Part shown: piece after piece, positions 24,793-34,024 of the stretch | How the letters are laid out: each line of letters begins with the position of its first letter | How positions within the stretch are numbered: the first letter of the stretch is position 1 | Source: Salinibacterium xinjiangense | GTDB taxonomy: Bacteria > Actinomycetota > Actinomycetes > Actinomycetales > Microbacteriaceae | Direction of reading: 5' to 3' | NCBI RefSeq assembly: GCF_014645015.1 | Contig: NZ_BMLC01000001.1 | Span: 682,001-746,000 of the forward strand | Length of the DNA: 64,000 nt | Notes under the pieces: generated by a model | The model's input: only the letters and a program-made list of their open reading frames with translations | The model's database searches: none | What the model was told of the DNA's origin: nothing | Made by a program: the position numbers and the translations under genes

Positions 24793-26232
24793 TGCGATGA
24801 GTTCCGTGAGCAGCCGTTCGGTCACGGGAGCCGGCAGCGCCGTGATGAGCGCGAGAAACGGCGCCATCTTCTCGGGCAGGCCCGACGCATCCGTCGCGAC
24901 GAGTCCGACCTCGGTCAGCACTCGCAGCGCCGACTCCGAATCCAGCGGTTCGGTGAGCGAGTCGAGCAGCCCCTCGGGCAGCGAAGCGAGGGCGTCGTCT
25001 GCAGACACCGGCGGCACCCCGCGAACCGCTCCAGCGGCGCTCATGAGGGCATCGGCAAGCCCGGCCATCACGCTCTCCGTCACGGGCGTGATCGTGAGGT
25101 GGGTGGTGTGCGGCAGGGTCACACCGAAACTCTGGTTGAGTCCGGGCTGCAGCTGCAGCATCCATCCGTGTGATCGCACCTCGTCGGCCCAGTGGTGCGG
25201 GTCGACCCTGCGCTCTTCGGGAACGCTCTCGTCGGTAGCGATGGCGAGCAGCGGGCCGACGGGCGAGCCGACCACTCGCAGCCCCTCGATGAAGTCGATG
25301 AGCTCGACGAGGAAGGCCGTCGACCTGGCGCAGGATGCCGCGAGTTCGGCGAGCCCGTCGCGACCCAGTGCCCGGGTGATGGCCCAGCCCGCGGCGAGCG
25401 CTCCCGCCGACTTCGACCCGAGCATGGTCGCGTTGACCACCGGATACCCGGGCCACTGGGTCGTCGAGAAATACTGTGCGCGCTGACGATCCCGACCGCG
25501 AGTCAGCAGCACCGATATGCCTTTCGGGGCATACGCGAACTTATGGAGGTCTGCGCTCATGCTCGTGACGCCGTCGACCCGGAAGTCCCAGGGCTCGAGG
25601 CCTTCCCAGAACGGCAGCACCCATCCGCCGATGCACGCGTCGACGTGGCAGTCGATGCCCTGCTCGAGCGCGGCCGCGGCGATCGCGGCGATCGGGTCGA
25701 TGGCCGCATGCGGGTAGCTCGGGGCAGACACGACCACGAGAGCGACATCCGGCCCCATGCGTTCGATCATGACGTCGGTATCGACGGTCCCGTCGGGAAG
25801 CACCGGCACGAGATCGAGGTCGAGACCGAAGTAGTGCGCGGCCTTCTGGAACGCCGCATGCGCGGTGACGGGAGCGAGCAGCCTGGGCTTTCCGTCGCCC
25901 GTCCAGTTGTCGCGGGCCGTCTTGACCGCGAGCAGGCAACTCTCTGTACCGCCCGTCGTGACGCTGCCGACGACGTCATCGTCTCCGTTCAGCATGTCGC
26001 GCGCGAACGCGACGACCTCGCGCTCCATGACAGCGACCGAGGTGAACGTGGTGGGGTCGAGCCCGTTGACCGGCTGCACCATCCGGATGGCGTCGGCGGC
26101 CAACTGGTCCAGTTCGGCAACTCCGGAGTCGTAGACGTACGACAGCACGCGACCGCCGTGGGTGGGAGCATCGGCTTCCCTCAGTTCCGCCAGCCTGGCG
26201 AGCACATCTGACGGTTGTTCCTGCAAATTCAT
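24778..26232 (-). CDS. PLP-dependent decarboxylase/lyase (group II, sphingosine-phosphate lyase-like)
   Basis: A 484-residue fold-type I PLP enzyme. Visible motifs are the phosphate-binding TTGGTES (residues 92-98), VDACIGG with Asp198 for the pyridine nitrogen, and SADLHKFAYAPKG with Lys231 as the Schiff-base lysine. The pattern fits the branch containing glutamate decarboxylase, tyrosine decarboxylase and sphingosine-1-phosphate lyase; the last is nearest by the DLHKF context. It overlaps the upstream transporter by 4 bp (ATGA), so the two proteins are made together. The substrate is undefined. Confidence 0.85.
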   Translation of the reverse strand: MNLQEQPSDVLARLAELREADAPTHGGRVLSYVYDSGVAELDQLAADAIRMVQPVNGLDPTTFTSVAVMEREVVAFARDMLNGDDDVVGSVTTGGTESCLLAVKTARDNWTGDGKPRLLAPVTAHAAFQKAAHYFGLDLDLVPVLPDGTVDTDVMIERMGPDVALVVVSAPSYPHAAIDPIAAIAAAALEQGIDCHVDACIGGWVLPFWEGLEPWDFRVDGVTSMSADLHKFAYAPKGISVLLTRGRDRQRAQYFSTTQWPGYPVVNATMLGSKSAGALAAGWAITRALGRDGLAELAASCARSTAFLVELIDFIEGLRVVGSPVGPLLAIATDESVPEERRVDPHHWADEVRSHGWMLQLQPGLNQSFGVTLPHTTHLTITPVTESVMAGLADALMSAAGAVRGVPPVSADDALASLPEGLLDSLTEPLDSESALRVLTEVGLVATDASGLPEKMAPFLALITALPAPVTERLLTELIARTIE

Positions 26233-27581
26233 GCGATGGTCCTTTCGCTGAGCCGATCGATGTCTGCCCTTCGCAGCGGATAACGCGAGAAAGACCAGAG
26301 CGATGCCGCAATGATCACGGCCGGCACGAGGCTGAAGCTCAAAACGATACCCACGATTGTGCCCGGTTGCTGCACGACAACCTGTTCACCGACAGATTCA
26401 AGGTAACCAGATGCCGCAAGCACGACGGTCAGCACTGTTGCGCCGAGCGCCATCCCCGTGGTCTCCCCCGCCGTCCACACTCCACCGAACGTGCCTGCCG
26501 AGCCGATTCCGTGCCTGTGCGCGTCGTGGGAGATGACGTCGGGCAGCATCGACATCGGCAACGATTGCATGCCCGCGTATGCGGCCCCCGCGAGCGCGAC
26601 GGGCGCATAGATCCATTCACCAGGAATCCACACCTGGAGGATCATCACCAGGGCCGCCAGCCCGAACAGCAGCGATGCGAGCCGGAAGGCGCGTTCCTTG
26701 CCGATGCGAGCCGCGACCAGCGCCCATACGGGAGCGAAGATGACCGCTGGTGCGATGAGCGCGACAAACAGGATCGTGACGCCCGTTCCGAGCACCCACG
26801 TCGCAACATACTGCGCGCCTGCCAGCATCAGGCCCGTCGCAAGCCCCTGGAGCAGGAAGGTGAGCAGCAGCGCTCGGAACGGCTGGCTGCGCCTCAGCGC
26901 GGCCAGCCCGGCGCGGTACGTGTCGAGGATGGAAACCCGGGCGACCTCGGCGGAGAGACCGCGCGGTGCGACAAAGCTGGAGACGAGCATCCCGAGCCCG
27001 ATGACGATACCAGCGACGACGGCCATCACGAGGTACCCGGTGTGCTCGTCGGCAAACGCATCCCTGATCTCGGGGGCACCGGCACCGAACAGCAGGATCG
27101 CGATGGTCAGCACAACCACGCGCGCCGAGATGAGCTTCGTGCGCTGGTCATAGCCGTCAGCGAGCTCGGCGGGCAGCGCGATGTACGGCACCTGGAACAG
27201 GCTGAACGCCGTGGCCGTGATGAGAAAGGCGACGAGCACCCAGAACCCGGATGCGAATGGGTCGATACCGGCCGGCACGGCAAAGGTCAGGATGAAGAAC
27301 ACCGGCAGGGCGACAGCGCCAAGCACCATGAAGGGTCGCCTCGATCCCCACACCGCAAGGCTCCGGTCGCTGTGCGCGCCGATCACGGGGTCGATAATCA
27401 CATCCCAGGCCTTGGCGACGGTGACGAGGATCCCCGCGGCCAGGGCCGCGATGCCGAGAGTGTCCGTTAGGTAGAAGACCAGCACGAGGCCCGGCAGGGT
27501 GGCGAATCCGCCGGTCCCGAGCGAACCGATGGCGTACGTGGCGATTGTTCTTCGGGTGAGAACCCGCGGCAGTGCGGTCAT
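26229..27581 (-). CDS. GPH-type MFS transporter
   Basis: A 450-residue, 12-TM transporter. The N-terminal pattern with DPVIGAHSDR (after VAKAWDVI) and WGSRRPFMVLG is that of the glycoside-pentoside-hexuronide:cation symporter family (MelB-like). It is coupled to the downstream PLP decarboxylase, which suggests a shared, probably organic-ion or sugar-derived, substrate. TACACT (27594-27589, minus strand) ends 7 nt before ATG 27581, a further leaderless-type promoter. It is divergent from an aldehyde dehydrogenase, 99 bp away. Confidence 0.83.
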   Translation of the reverse strand: MTALPRVLTRRTIATYAIGSLGTGGFATLPGLVLVFYLTDTLGIAALAAGILVTVAKAWDVIIDPVIGAHSDRSLAVWGSRRPFMVLGAVALPVFFILTFAVPAGIDPFASGFWVLVAFLITATAFSLFQVPYIALPAELADGYDQRTKLISARVVVLTIAILLFGAGAPEIRDAFADEHTGYLVMAVVAGIVIGLGMLVSSFVAPRGLSAEVARVSILDTYRAGLAALRRSQPFRALLLTFLLQGLATGLMLAGAQYVATWVLGTGVTILFVALIAPAVIFAPVWALVAARIGKERAFRLASLLFGLAALVMILQVWIPGEWIYAPVALAGAAYAGMQSLPMSMLPDVISHDAHRHGIGSAGTFGGVWTAGETTGMALGATVLTVVLAASGYLESVGEQVVVQQPGTIVGIVLSFSLVPAVIIAASLWSFSRYPLRRADIDRLSERTIA

Positions 27582-27668
27582 TTCCCTGAGTGTAGTGAGT
27601 GCCTGGCCCCGTACTCACGAGCCGGATGCGAGCCGCGGCTTGCCGGTGTGGACACGATCACGCCCGCG

Positions 27669-27674
27669 TAGGCT
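27669..27674 (+). promoter_or_regulatory. -10 element of leaderless aldehyde dehydrogenase promoter
   Basis: TAGGCT, then TGCGCC, then ATG 27681. The box and the spacing are the same as at the PHP gene. Confidence 0.5.
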
Positions 27675-27680
27675 TGCGCC

Positions 27681-29243
27681 ATGCCAGCAACGATGCGAAC
27701 TGCTCCGATCAGCGACGCGAGAATCGCAGAACTGGTCGCCGACCTGACTGCCACGAACGGGACGACCGCGGAGGTCATCGCCCCGTTCACGGGCACCGTG
27801 CTGCACAGCCTGCCCGTGTCGAATGCCGGCGATGTGCAGGATGCCGCGGCCGCCGCCCGCGTCGCACAGCAGGCCTGGCGTGCCGCCGGTTTCGCCCACC
27901 GCCGTGCCGTGCTGCTCACGGCCCACGACCTGCTGCTGGAGCGCGCGAAGGAACTGCTCGACATACTGCAGACGGAGAGCGGCAAGACCCGCGGACAGGC
28001 ATTCGAGGAGGTCTTCGAGGCAGCGAGCGTCGCCCGCTACTACGCGGTGTCTGCCCGAAACGTGCTGAAGACCCGCCGACGACGGGCCAGCATCCCGGTC
28101 GTCATCCAGACGCGCGTCAGCCACAAGCCCAAGGGGCTCATCGGCGTCATCACCCCGTGGAACTACCCGATCGCGCTCTCGATCATGGATGTGGTCCCCG
28201 CTCTCGCCTCGGGCAATGCCGTAGTCCAGAAAGCCGACAACCAGGGCGCACTGTCGATTCTCGCGTCACGTCGTGCCTTCATCGATGCCGGGGTTCCCGA
28301 GGCGCTGTGGGCCGTGGTCGCTGGTGATGGCACCGAGATCGGCAACGCGGTGGTGGATGCCGCCGACTACGTGTGTTTCACCGGATCCACGGCCACCGGC
28401 ACGAAGGTGGGTGAGCGCGCGGCAGCGACGCTCACCGGAGCCTCGCTCGAGCTCGGCGGAAAAAATCCGCTGATCGTTCTCGACGACGCGAAGCCCGCCG
28501 AGGCTGCCGCCAACGCCGCATACGCCGTGTTCTCATCGATGGGCCAGCTGTGCGTCTCGATCGAACGCATCTACGTCGACCGGACGATCGCCACGGAATT
28601 CATCCGCGCTTTTGCCGAGCGCACGAGGAGCCTTCGACAGGGGTCAGCCCTGAACTTCTCCACCGATGTCGGCTCCCTCACCTCGGCCGCCCAGCTCGAA
28701 CGCGTCAGCAGGCATGTGGATGACGCCGTCGCTAAGGGAGCCACCGTCCTCGCCGGGGGTCGAGCCCGCCCCGACCTCGGCCCATACTTCTTCGAGCCGA
28801 CGGTGCTGACCGGGGTGACGCCGGGCATGGAGTGCTTCGCCCACGAGACGTTCGGCCCGGTCGTGGCGATCACCGTGGTCGAAGGCGAGGCAGAGGCGAT
28901 CGCGGCAGCCAACGACTCGGAGTTCGGGCTCAACGCTTCGGTGTTCACCGGGTCGCGCGCGCGGGGGCGGCGGATCGCCGACCTGCTCGACGTCGGCAGC
29001 GTCAACATCAACGAGGGCTACCGGGCATCCTTCTCGAGCACAGACGCACCCATGGGCGGAATGAAGCATTCCGGCATGGGTCGGCGAAACGGCGCGGAGG
29101 GGCTGCTGCGCTTCGTCGAGGCACGCACTGTCGCCGAGTCGACCGGCATCATGAACCTCCCTCGCACCGGCGAGGAGTGGGAAAAGATGACCGGGCTGAT
29201 GACCGCGGCCCTGAAGGTTCTCAAGGCCCTGCGACGCCGCTGA
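27681..29243 (+). CDS. gabD2: Aldehyde dehydrogenase, succinate-semialdehyde dehydrogenase (GabD2)-like
   Basis: A 520-residue NAD(P)+-dependent aldehyde dehydrogenase. Catalytic Cys291 lies in MGQLCVSIERIYV, general-base Glu257 in LELGGKNPL, and the oxyanion Asn in VITPWNYPIA. CFTGSTATGTKVGE is the cofactor loop. The overall pattern, including HKPKGLIGVITPWNYP and the VNINEGYRASF end, matches actinobacterial succinic-semialdehyde dehydrogenase GabD2. It is divergent from the transporter-decarboxylase pair and could oxidise an aldehyde from that pathway or from the amine oxidase; both links are inference. Confidence 0.87.
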   Translation: MPATMRTAPISDARIAELVADLTATNGTTAEVIAPFTGTVLHSLPVSNAGDVQDAAAAARVAQQAWRAAGFAHRRAVLLTAHDLLLERAKELLDILQTESGKTRGQAFEEVFEAASVARYYAVSARNVLKTRRRRASIPVVIQTRVSHKPKGLIGVITPWNYPIALSIMDVVPALASGNAVVQKADNQGALSILASRRAFIDAGVPEALWAVVAGDGTEIGNAVVDAADYVCFTGSTATGTKVGERAAATLTGASLELGGKNPLIVLDDAKPAEAAANAAYAVFSSMGQLCVSIERIYVDRTIATEFIRAFAERTRSLRQGSALNFSTDVGSLTSAAQLERVSRHVDDAVAKGATVLAGGRARPDLGPYFFEPTVLTGVTPGMECFAHETFGPVVAITVVEGEAEAIAAANDSEFGLNASVFTGSRARGRRIADLLDVGSVNINEGYRASFSSTDAPMGGMKHSGMGRRNGAEGLLRFVEARTVAESTGIMNLPRTGEEWEKMTGLMTAALKVLKALRRR

Positions 29244-29252
29244 GCTTTCGCG

Positions 29253-29624
29253 CTAGGTCGACTCCGTATCGTGGGGCGTCGGCAGGTTCTCCCTGAGCAT
29301 CCGTTGGCGCTGGGCGTACGCGGACTCGGCGGGGGGTCGCACGACGGCTGGCTTCGCTGGCTCATCCGGACCTTCGAGAAGAGCCTCGCGGATGATGCGG
29401 CGCGGGTCGTACTGCCGCGGATCCATCTTCTTCCAGTCGATCTCGTCGAAGTCGGGGCCCATCTCCTCCCGCATGCGCTCCTTCGCGCCATCCGCCATAC
29501 CCCTGATCGATTTCACGAGCCTCGCGAGCTGGGATGCGTAGTAGGGCAGTCGCTCAGGGCCGAGCAGGAAGACAGCGATGATCCCAATAACGAGAAGTTT
29601 TTCGAAAGTGAGACCGAAGGACAC
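29253..29624 (-). CDS. tatB: Sec-independent protein translocase subunit TatB
   Basis: A 123-residue protein with one N-terminal TM helix (FEKLLVIGIIAVFLLGPERL), the conserved GPERLP hinge, an amphipathic helix, and a charged cytoplasmic tail ending in a Pro/Arg-rich region. It forms the twin-arginine substrate receptor with TatC. EfeB in this window is a likely substrate. GTG 29624 is chosen because a TATCCT -10 box (29636-29631) lies exactly 6 nt before it and because TatB proteins start at the helix. Confidence 0.9.
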   Translation of the reverse strand: MSFGLTFEKLLVIGIIAVFLLGPERLPYYASQLARLVKSIRGMADGAKERMREEMGPDFDEIDWKKMDPRQYDPRRIIREALLEGPDEPAKPAVVRPPAESAYAQRQRMLRENLPTPHDTEST

Positions 29625-29687
29625 TCGCTCAGGATACCCGCTGTATGACGCGAGTAACCCTAGAGTTGGCCCAGTGAGGAGCACCCC

Positions 29688-30320
29688 GTGTCAGACAAGC
29701 TGTTGAGCTGGAAATTCGCCGAAGAGTTCGCTGTGGAGCGCCCTGATGTGCTCGCGGCTCGCCTGCACTCCCTCGAACTCGGGATCGAGCCGATAACCCC
29801 GTCGATGGGTGCGCAGCTCGCCGTGATTGCGGCAGCCACCGGGCCCACCAACATGATCGAGATCGGCACCGGTCTCGGGGTCAGCGGCATGTGGCTGATG
29901 CACGGGGCGCCGGAAGCCGTTCTCACGACCATCGACTCCGAGCTGGACTACCAGCAGCAGGCCCGCAAGGCGTTCGGAGATGCCGGTATTCCAGCAAACC
30001 GCATCCGGCTCATCTGCGGCAGGGCGCTTGACGTGCTCCCGCGCATGAACGAGGGCAGCTACGACCTGGTCTTCATCGACGGGGATCCACAGTCTGTCGT
30101 CGAGTACGTCGAGCACGGGTTGCGACTGGCCCGCCGCGGCGGCACCGTCGTGGTCGCCCACGCACTCTGGAAGGGCCGGGTGGCAGATCCGGCCCAGCGT
30201 GACGACGTCGTCGCGAATTTCAGGTTCCTGCTCAACGAGATCGCCGGTTCGGATGACGTCATCGGAGCGCTGTCACCCGTGGGCGACGGCCTGCTGCAGC
30301 TCACCAAGCTCACCGACTGA
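29688..30320 (+). CDS. SAM-dependent O-methyltransferase
   Basis: A 210-residue class I methyltransferase. Motif I is NMIEIGTGLGVSGMWL, followed by the acidic loop TTIDSELDYQQQA and VFIDGDP for metal/substrate binding. It belongs to the catechol/caffeoyl-CoA O-methyltransferase-like group, which in Actinobacteria lies beside tatB and sigE/mrp genes. The substrate is unknown. The start is GTG 29688 with GAGGAG about 9 nt upstream, so this gene is leadered, unlike its divergent neighbour tatB. Confidence 0.87.
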   Translation: MSDKLLSWKFAEEFAVERPDVLAARLHSLELGIEPITPSMGAQLAVIAAATGPTNMIEIGTGLGVSGMWLMHGAPEAVLTTIDSELDYQQQARKAFGDAGIPANRIRLICGRALDVLPRMNEGSYDLVFIDGDPQSVVEYVEHGLRLARRGGTVVVAHALWKGRVADPAQRDDVVANFRFLLNEIAGSDDVIGALSPVGDGLLQLTKLTD

Positions 30321-30363
30321 CGCTGCTACCCCGGCGGCGGACAGCCGCATCCGGGCACGAAAA

Positions 30364-30393
30364 ATCGGACGCCGCCCGAGGGCGACGTCCGAT
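30364..30393 (-). terminator. Rho-independent terminator after DUF3117
   Basis: The stem has arms ATCGGACG.CGCC and GGCG.CGTCCGAT with one mismatch and a CGAG loop. It is followed on the minus strand by TTTTT (complement of 30360-30364). It can also stop plus-strand transcription from the methyltransferase gene. Confidence 0.8.
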
Positions 30394-30402
30394 AGTGATC
30401 GA

Positions 30403-30576
30403 TCAGACGGGCGCGACGACTCCGGCAAGCGCGTCGTGAAGTTCTTTCGCCTCGGCATCATTGACGGAGACGACCAATCGCCCCCCACCCTCGAGTGGCA
30501 CGCGGACGACGATGAGGCGACCTTCTTTGACAGCCTCCATCGGCCCGTCACCGGTCCTCGGTTTCATGGCGGCCAT
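30403..30576 (-). CDS. DUF3117 family protein
   Basis: A 57-residue protein starting MAAMKPRTGDGPMEAVKEGR and continuing with VPLEGGGRLVVSVNDAEA. This is the near-invariant pattern of actinobacterial DUF3117. Function is unknown; it is usually a highly expressed small cytoplasmic protein. An AAGGGGA ribosome-binding site lies 6-7 nt upstream of ATG 30576. A TATTCT -10 box about 30 nt further upstream makes this a leadered gene. A strong terminator follows the stop. Confidence 0.9.
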   Translation of the reverse strand: MAAMKPRTGDGPMEAVKEGRLIVVRVPLEGGGRLVVSVNDAEAKELHDALAGVVAPV

Positions 30577-30659
30577 GATGGTTCCCCTTTCACAAAGAAT
30601 ACGTCTCCTATTATCGTTCATTCCTCGCGTATCGAGAAAACGAGCGCTGCTGCTGCCGC

Positions 30660-31886
30660 TCACGGCGGCGTCCAGTCCTGGCCATCGACCCACCAGCCGA
30701 ACTGCACCCAGGCCCACTGGCCGGCGATACACAGGGCGACCAATAGCAGGCGATAGGTGGTCGACTTCGGCAACGCCAGCACGCCGAGCGCGGGGAACAG
30801 CGGCATCAGCAGACGGAAGAGGCTGGACTGTGGGAAGAAGACCGCCAGCAGGTACAGGGCGTAGCTGGCGATCCAGAAGCGCAGGTCGACGCCGATACGG
30901 CGCGCCCACGGCGACAGGAGCACGGCGAAGAACCCCGCGACGATGATCACCAGCAGCACGAGCAGCAGCGGCTGCGACATCCCGAACCACGGTGCCCAGA
31001 ATGCCGTTGCGCTCACCCAGGCGGTGAACGGCACCAGCTGCCCGTCGCCAATGTACGCCGCGCGCCATGCAAGCTCGGTGTCGGTGTAGGCCGTGATCGA
31101 CCCTGTGACGGCCCACGCGATAAGAAGCCAGGCCACACCGCTGAACGCGCTGAAGAGTCCGACACTGATGGATGCCACGCGATCGCGCAGCGCGAACTCC
31201 TCCCTGTCGCGGGCTGTGGGCCGCTGCAGCCACCACCGGTACCCGACGTGCAACAGCATCGTCAGGGCGAACGCCAGGCCGCTGGGGCGGGTCAGTGACA
31301 TGACGGCGACCACCGGGATGAGCAACCAGTAGCGGCGCTGCACCAGGAGATAGAGCGCGAGGGTGAGCAGCAGCAGATGCATCGGCTCCGCATACGACAC
31401 CTGCAGGATCGGCGACAGCGGTGCTGCACAGAAGAGCACGACAGCGAACAGCGCGGTGCCGCCGGGCAGTGCCAGGTGCATCAGCTTGTAGAACATGAGC
31501 GCCGCGGCCAGCGAGAATGCCACAGAGACGCCCACCGCCACCACGGGGAAGCCCTGGCCGGTCAGCTGCATGAAGAACCTGACGACGGCCGGATACGCGG
31601 GCATGAAGGCCCAGGCGTTCTCGGCAACACGGCCGTCGGCCGTCATGGGCAGCGTCCACGGATATCCCACGGCGCTGATGATGTAGTACCAGTGACCGTC
31701 CCAGATCGCCGCGAAGTCGAAGTAGTCCGGCTTCGGACCCGTCCACGGGTTCGCATCCTGCCTCGCGGCGAACGACGTCATGATGATGGTCGTGACGACC
31801 CGGGATGCGACGAAGATCACGACGACCTTCACCCACCACGGCGTGAGCCGATAGCGAGCGACGAGTGCTACGGAGCGCTTAGCCAC
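30660..31886 (-). CDS. PIG-V-like membrane mannosyltransferase
   Basis: A 408-residue polytopic membrane protein with about 9-10 TM helices. The first extracytoplasmic loop carries FAAIWDGHWYYIIS, the WDGxWY-type motif of PIG-V/GT-C mannosyltransferases, and later ENAWAFMPAYP, SLTRPSGLAF and LFRLLMPLFP. It would add mannose from a polyprenyl-phosphate donor to an envelope glycan or protein. GTG 31886, overlapping dapE by 19 bp, is chosen because it leaves a short basic N terminus before TM1. Acceptor unknown. Confidence 0.8.
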   Translation of the reverse strand: MAKRSVALVARYRLTPWWVKVVVIFVASRVVTTIIMTSFAARQDANPWTGPKPDYFDFAAIWDGHWYYIISAVGYPWTLPMTADGRVAENAWAFMPAYPAVVRFFMQLTGQGFPVVAVGVSVAFSLAAALMFYKLMHLALPGGTALFAVVLFCAAPLSPILQVSYAEPMHLLLLTLALYLLVQRRYWLLIPVVAVMSLTRPSGLAFALTMLLHVGYRWWLQRPTARDREEFALRDRVASISVGLFSAFSGVAWLLIAWAVTGSITAYTDTELAWRAAYIGDGQLVPFTAWVSATAFWAPWFGMSQPLLLVLLVIIVAGFFAVLLSPWARRIGVDLRFWIASYALYLLAVFFPQSSLFRLLMPLFPALGVLALPKSTTYRLLLVALCIAGQWAWVQFGWWVDGQDWTPP

Positions 31887-32953
31887 GCACGAAGCCCCCG
31901 CTCGCACTCCAGGATTTCGCTGACCGCGACGCGCTCGTCGTCAGCATGCGCCTTGAGCGGATCTCCTGGGCCGTAGTTGACCGCAGGGATGCCGAGGGCA
32001 GAAAAGCGCGCGACGTCCGTCCAGCCGTACTTCGGGGCGGCTTCTCCCCCGACCGCCGCAAGGAAAAGTCGTGCGAGAGGCGCGTCGAGCCCTGGCCGTG
32101 CTCCTTCGGCCATATCGGTGACCTCGATCTCGAAGCCGTCGAAGACCTCGCGCAGGTGGGCCTCAGCCTCGGCCGCGCTGCGGCTCGGCGCGAAGCGGTA
32201 GTTGATGCTGATCACGGCGAGGTCGGGTATCACGTTGCCGGCAACTCCGCCGGTGATACCGACAGCGTTCAGGCCCTCACGGTAGACCAGGCCGTCCACT
32301 TCGATGTGCGCTGGCGTGTACGCCGCGAGAATGGCGAGCACGGGGGCGGCGTCGTGAATAGCGTTGCGGCCCACCCAGGAGCGGGCGGAGTGCGCACGCA
32401 GGCCGCGCAGCGTCACGTTCGCCCTGGCCGTGCCGTTGCATCCACCCTCGATCTTCGCGCTTGTCGGCTCCCCCAGGATCGCAAAATCGCCCTCGAGCAG
32501 ATCGGGCCGTGTGCGCGCCAGCCTGCCGAGACCGTTGAGAGCGCTGTCGACCTCCTCATGGTCGTACCAGATCCAGGTGAGATCGACGGGGGGCGCAGAG
32601 AGTTCGGCGGCGAGCTTCAGGGCGACCGCCACTCCACCCTTCATGTCTGCGGTTCCACGGCCGACGAGGAAGCCGTCCTGCTCGACCACCGGGAGGTTGT
32701 GGTTGATCGGCACGGTGTCGATGTGGCCCGCGATCACGACCCGGCGATCGCGGCCCAGCGTGGTTCGCGCCACGATGGCGTCGCCATCCCGCACCATTTC
32801 GAGGTGCTCGCAACCGGCGAGCGCTGCCATGATGGCGTCGGCGATGAGCTTCTCGCCACCCGAGACCGACTCGATATCGCACAGCTGGCGGGTGAGCTCG
32901 ACCGACGTTGCGGCGAGGTCGAGAAGGGGGACGGCACGTTCGGTGTCAGGCAC
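31868..32953 (-). CDS. dapE: Succinyl-diaminopimelate desuccinylase
   Basis: A 361-residue M20-family metallohydrolase. Motifs are [23 protein letters not shown] and WYDHEEVDS, giving the dinuclear zinc ligands and catalytic Glu; it continues with the dimerisation domain and a C-terminal [16 protein letters not shown]. It converts N-succinyl-LL-diaminopimelate to LL-diaminopimelate for lysine and peptidoglycan. It is divergent from dapD, the enzyme two steps earlier. The start is GTG 32953, six nt after TAAACT on the minus strand. Confidence 0.93.
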   Translation of the reverse strand: MPDTERAVPLLDLAATSVELTRQLCDIESVSGGEKLIADAIMAALAGCEHLEMVRDGDAIVARTTLGRDRRVVIAGHIDTVPINHNLPVVEQDGFLVGRGTADMKGGVAVALKLAAELSAPPVDLTWIWYDHEEVDSALNGLGRLARTRPDLLEGDFAILGEPTSAKIEGGCNGTARANVTLRGLRAHSARSWVGRNAIHDAAPVLAILAAYTPAHIEVDGLVYREGLNAVGITGGVAGNVIPDLAVISINYRFAPSRSAAEAEAHLREVFDGFEIEVTDMAEGARPGLDAPLARLFLAAVGGEAAPKYGWTDVARFSALGIPAVNYGPGDPLKAHADDERVAVSEILECERGLRAWLSAP

Positions 32954-32959
32954 CCGACC

Positions 32960-32973
32960 AGTTTAAGTACTCT
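32960..32973. promoter_or_regulatory. Overlapping divergent -10 boxes of dapE and dapD
   Basis: TAAACT on the minus strand (32965-32960) and TACTCT on the plus strand (32968-32973) are separated by 2 bp. Each ends exactly 6 nt before its start codon (GTG 32953 and ATG 32980). Only one polymerase could occupy the region at a time. Confidence 0.55.
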
Positions 32974-32979
32974 TGGGGA

Positions 32980-33909
32980 ATGACTTCGCGCGCTGCATGG
33001 GGCTACGGGCTTGCCACCGTTGCCGGAGACGGAACCGTTCTCGACACCTGGTTTCCCAGGCCGGTACTCGGCGCACTGCCTGCGGGCACTGATCCATACA
33101 TCGCACCTGCCGAATTCGAAGACCTCGAGAGCGCAGACGAGCGCCGCAATGTGACCATCGACTTCCGCACGGTCGAAATCGACCTGGATGCCCCGCCGGC
33201 CTCCACGGAAGATGCCTACCTGCGACTGCACCTGCTCAGCCACCTCCTCGCGCAGCCCAACACGATCAACCTCGACGGCCTCTTCGGGCACCTGCCGATC
33301 GTCGTGTGGACCAACGCCGGTCCCGTGCATCCCGACGACTTCGACCGGCTGCGCCCCCGGCTGCAGCGCGCCGGGATCGCCGCCACCGGCATCGACAAGT
33401 TCCCGCGACTGCTCGACTACGTGTCACCCACTCGCGTGCGCATCGCCGACGCCTCACGCGTGCGGCTGGGCGCCCACCTCTCCCCGGGCACCACGGTGAT
33501 GCACGAGGGCTTCGTGAACTTCAATGCGGGCACCCTCGGCACATCCATGGTCGAGGGCCGCATCTCACAGGGGGTCGTGGTCGGCGACGGGGCAGACATC
33601 GGAGGCGGGGCATCCATCATGGGCACCCTTTCCGGCGGCGGAACCGAGCGCATCTCGATCGGGGCCCGCGCGCTGCTCGGGGCGAACTCCGGCGTCGGCA
33701 TCTCCATCGGCGACGACACGGTGGTCGAGGCTGGGTTGTACGTGACGGCGGGCACCAAGGTCATCCTCGCCGACGGGGCGACGATCAAGGCGGTCGAGTT
33801 GAGCGGGATGCCAGGGCTGCTGTTCCGACGCAATTCGGTGACCGGCGCGGTCGAGGTGCTCACGCGCTCGGGCAAGGGCGTGGAGCTCAACACCTCGCTG
33901 CACGCGTAG
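32980..33909 (+). CDS. dapD: Tetrahydrodipicolinate N-succinyltransferase
   Basis: A 309-residue protein of the actinobacterial DapD type. An N-terminal alpha-beta domain ([15 protein letters not shown] at the start) is followed by a left-handed beta helix with hexapeptide repeats ([39 protein letters not shown]). It transfers succinyl from succinyl-CoA to tetrahydrodipicolinate. Together with dapC and dapE, it covers the succinylase branch of lysine synthesis within 5 kb. ATG 32980 follows TACTCT by 6 nt. Confidence 0.95.
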   Translation: MTSRAAWGYGLATVAGDGTVLDTWFPRPVLGALPAGTDPYIAPAEFEDLESADERRNVTIDFRTVEIDLDAPPASTEDAYLRLHLLSHLLAQPNTINLDGLFGHLPIVVWTNAGPVHPDDFDRLRPRLQRAGIAATGIDKFPRLLDYVSPTRVRIADASRVRLGAHLSPGTTVMHEGFVNFNAGTLGTSMVEGRISQGVVVGDGADIGGGASIMGTLSGGGTERISIGARALLGANSGVGISIGDDTVVEAGLYVTAGTKVILADGATIKAVELSGMPGLLFRRNSVTGAVEVLTRSGKGVELNTSLHA

Positions 33910-33935
33910 CGGCGGTAGCGGCATCCGGCTGCATG

Positions 33936-34024
33936 CTTCCGAAATGACGGAGATCCGGATGCCCCGCGGCGCGATACTGCGAACCTGCAGCCCACGGCGA
34001 GCTGTTTCTCCGTCATTTCGGAAG
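33936..34024. repeat. Inverted-repeat element, perfect 18-bp arms
   Basis: CTTCCGAAATGACGGAGA (33936-33953) and its exact complement (34007-34024) flank 53 bp. The rest of the 316-bp gap up to 34225 holds GC-rich direct repeats (GGACACSACGGGC at 34102 and 34128, then ACGACGGGC at 34141) and no supported gene. No transposase, so it is a MITE- or REP-like candidate or an RNA hairpin after dapD. Confidence 0.75.

Noticed and set aside
30577-31839. Long minus-strand frame that continues upstream of the DUF3117 start
   Set aside because: Overlaps the PIG-V-like gene in another frame and is Arg-rich; only the last 57 residues match a known family.
33936-34024. Insertion sequence with terminal inverted repeats
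   Set aside because: Only 89 bp in total with no transposase frame; recorded as an inverted-repeat element.
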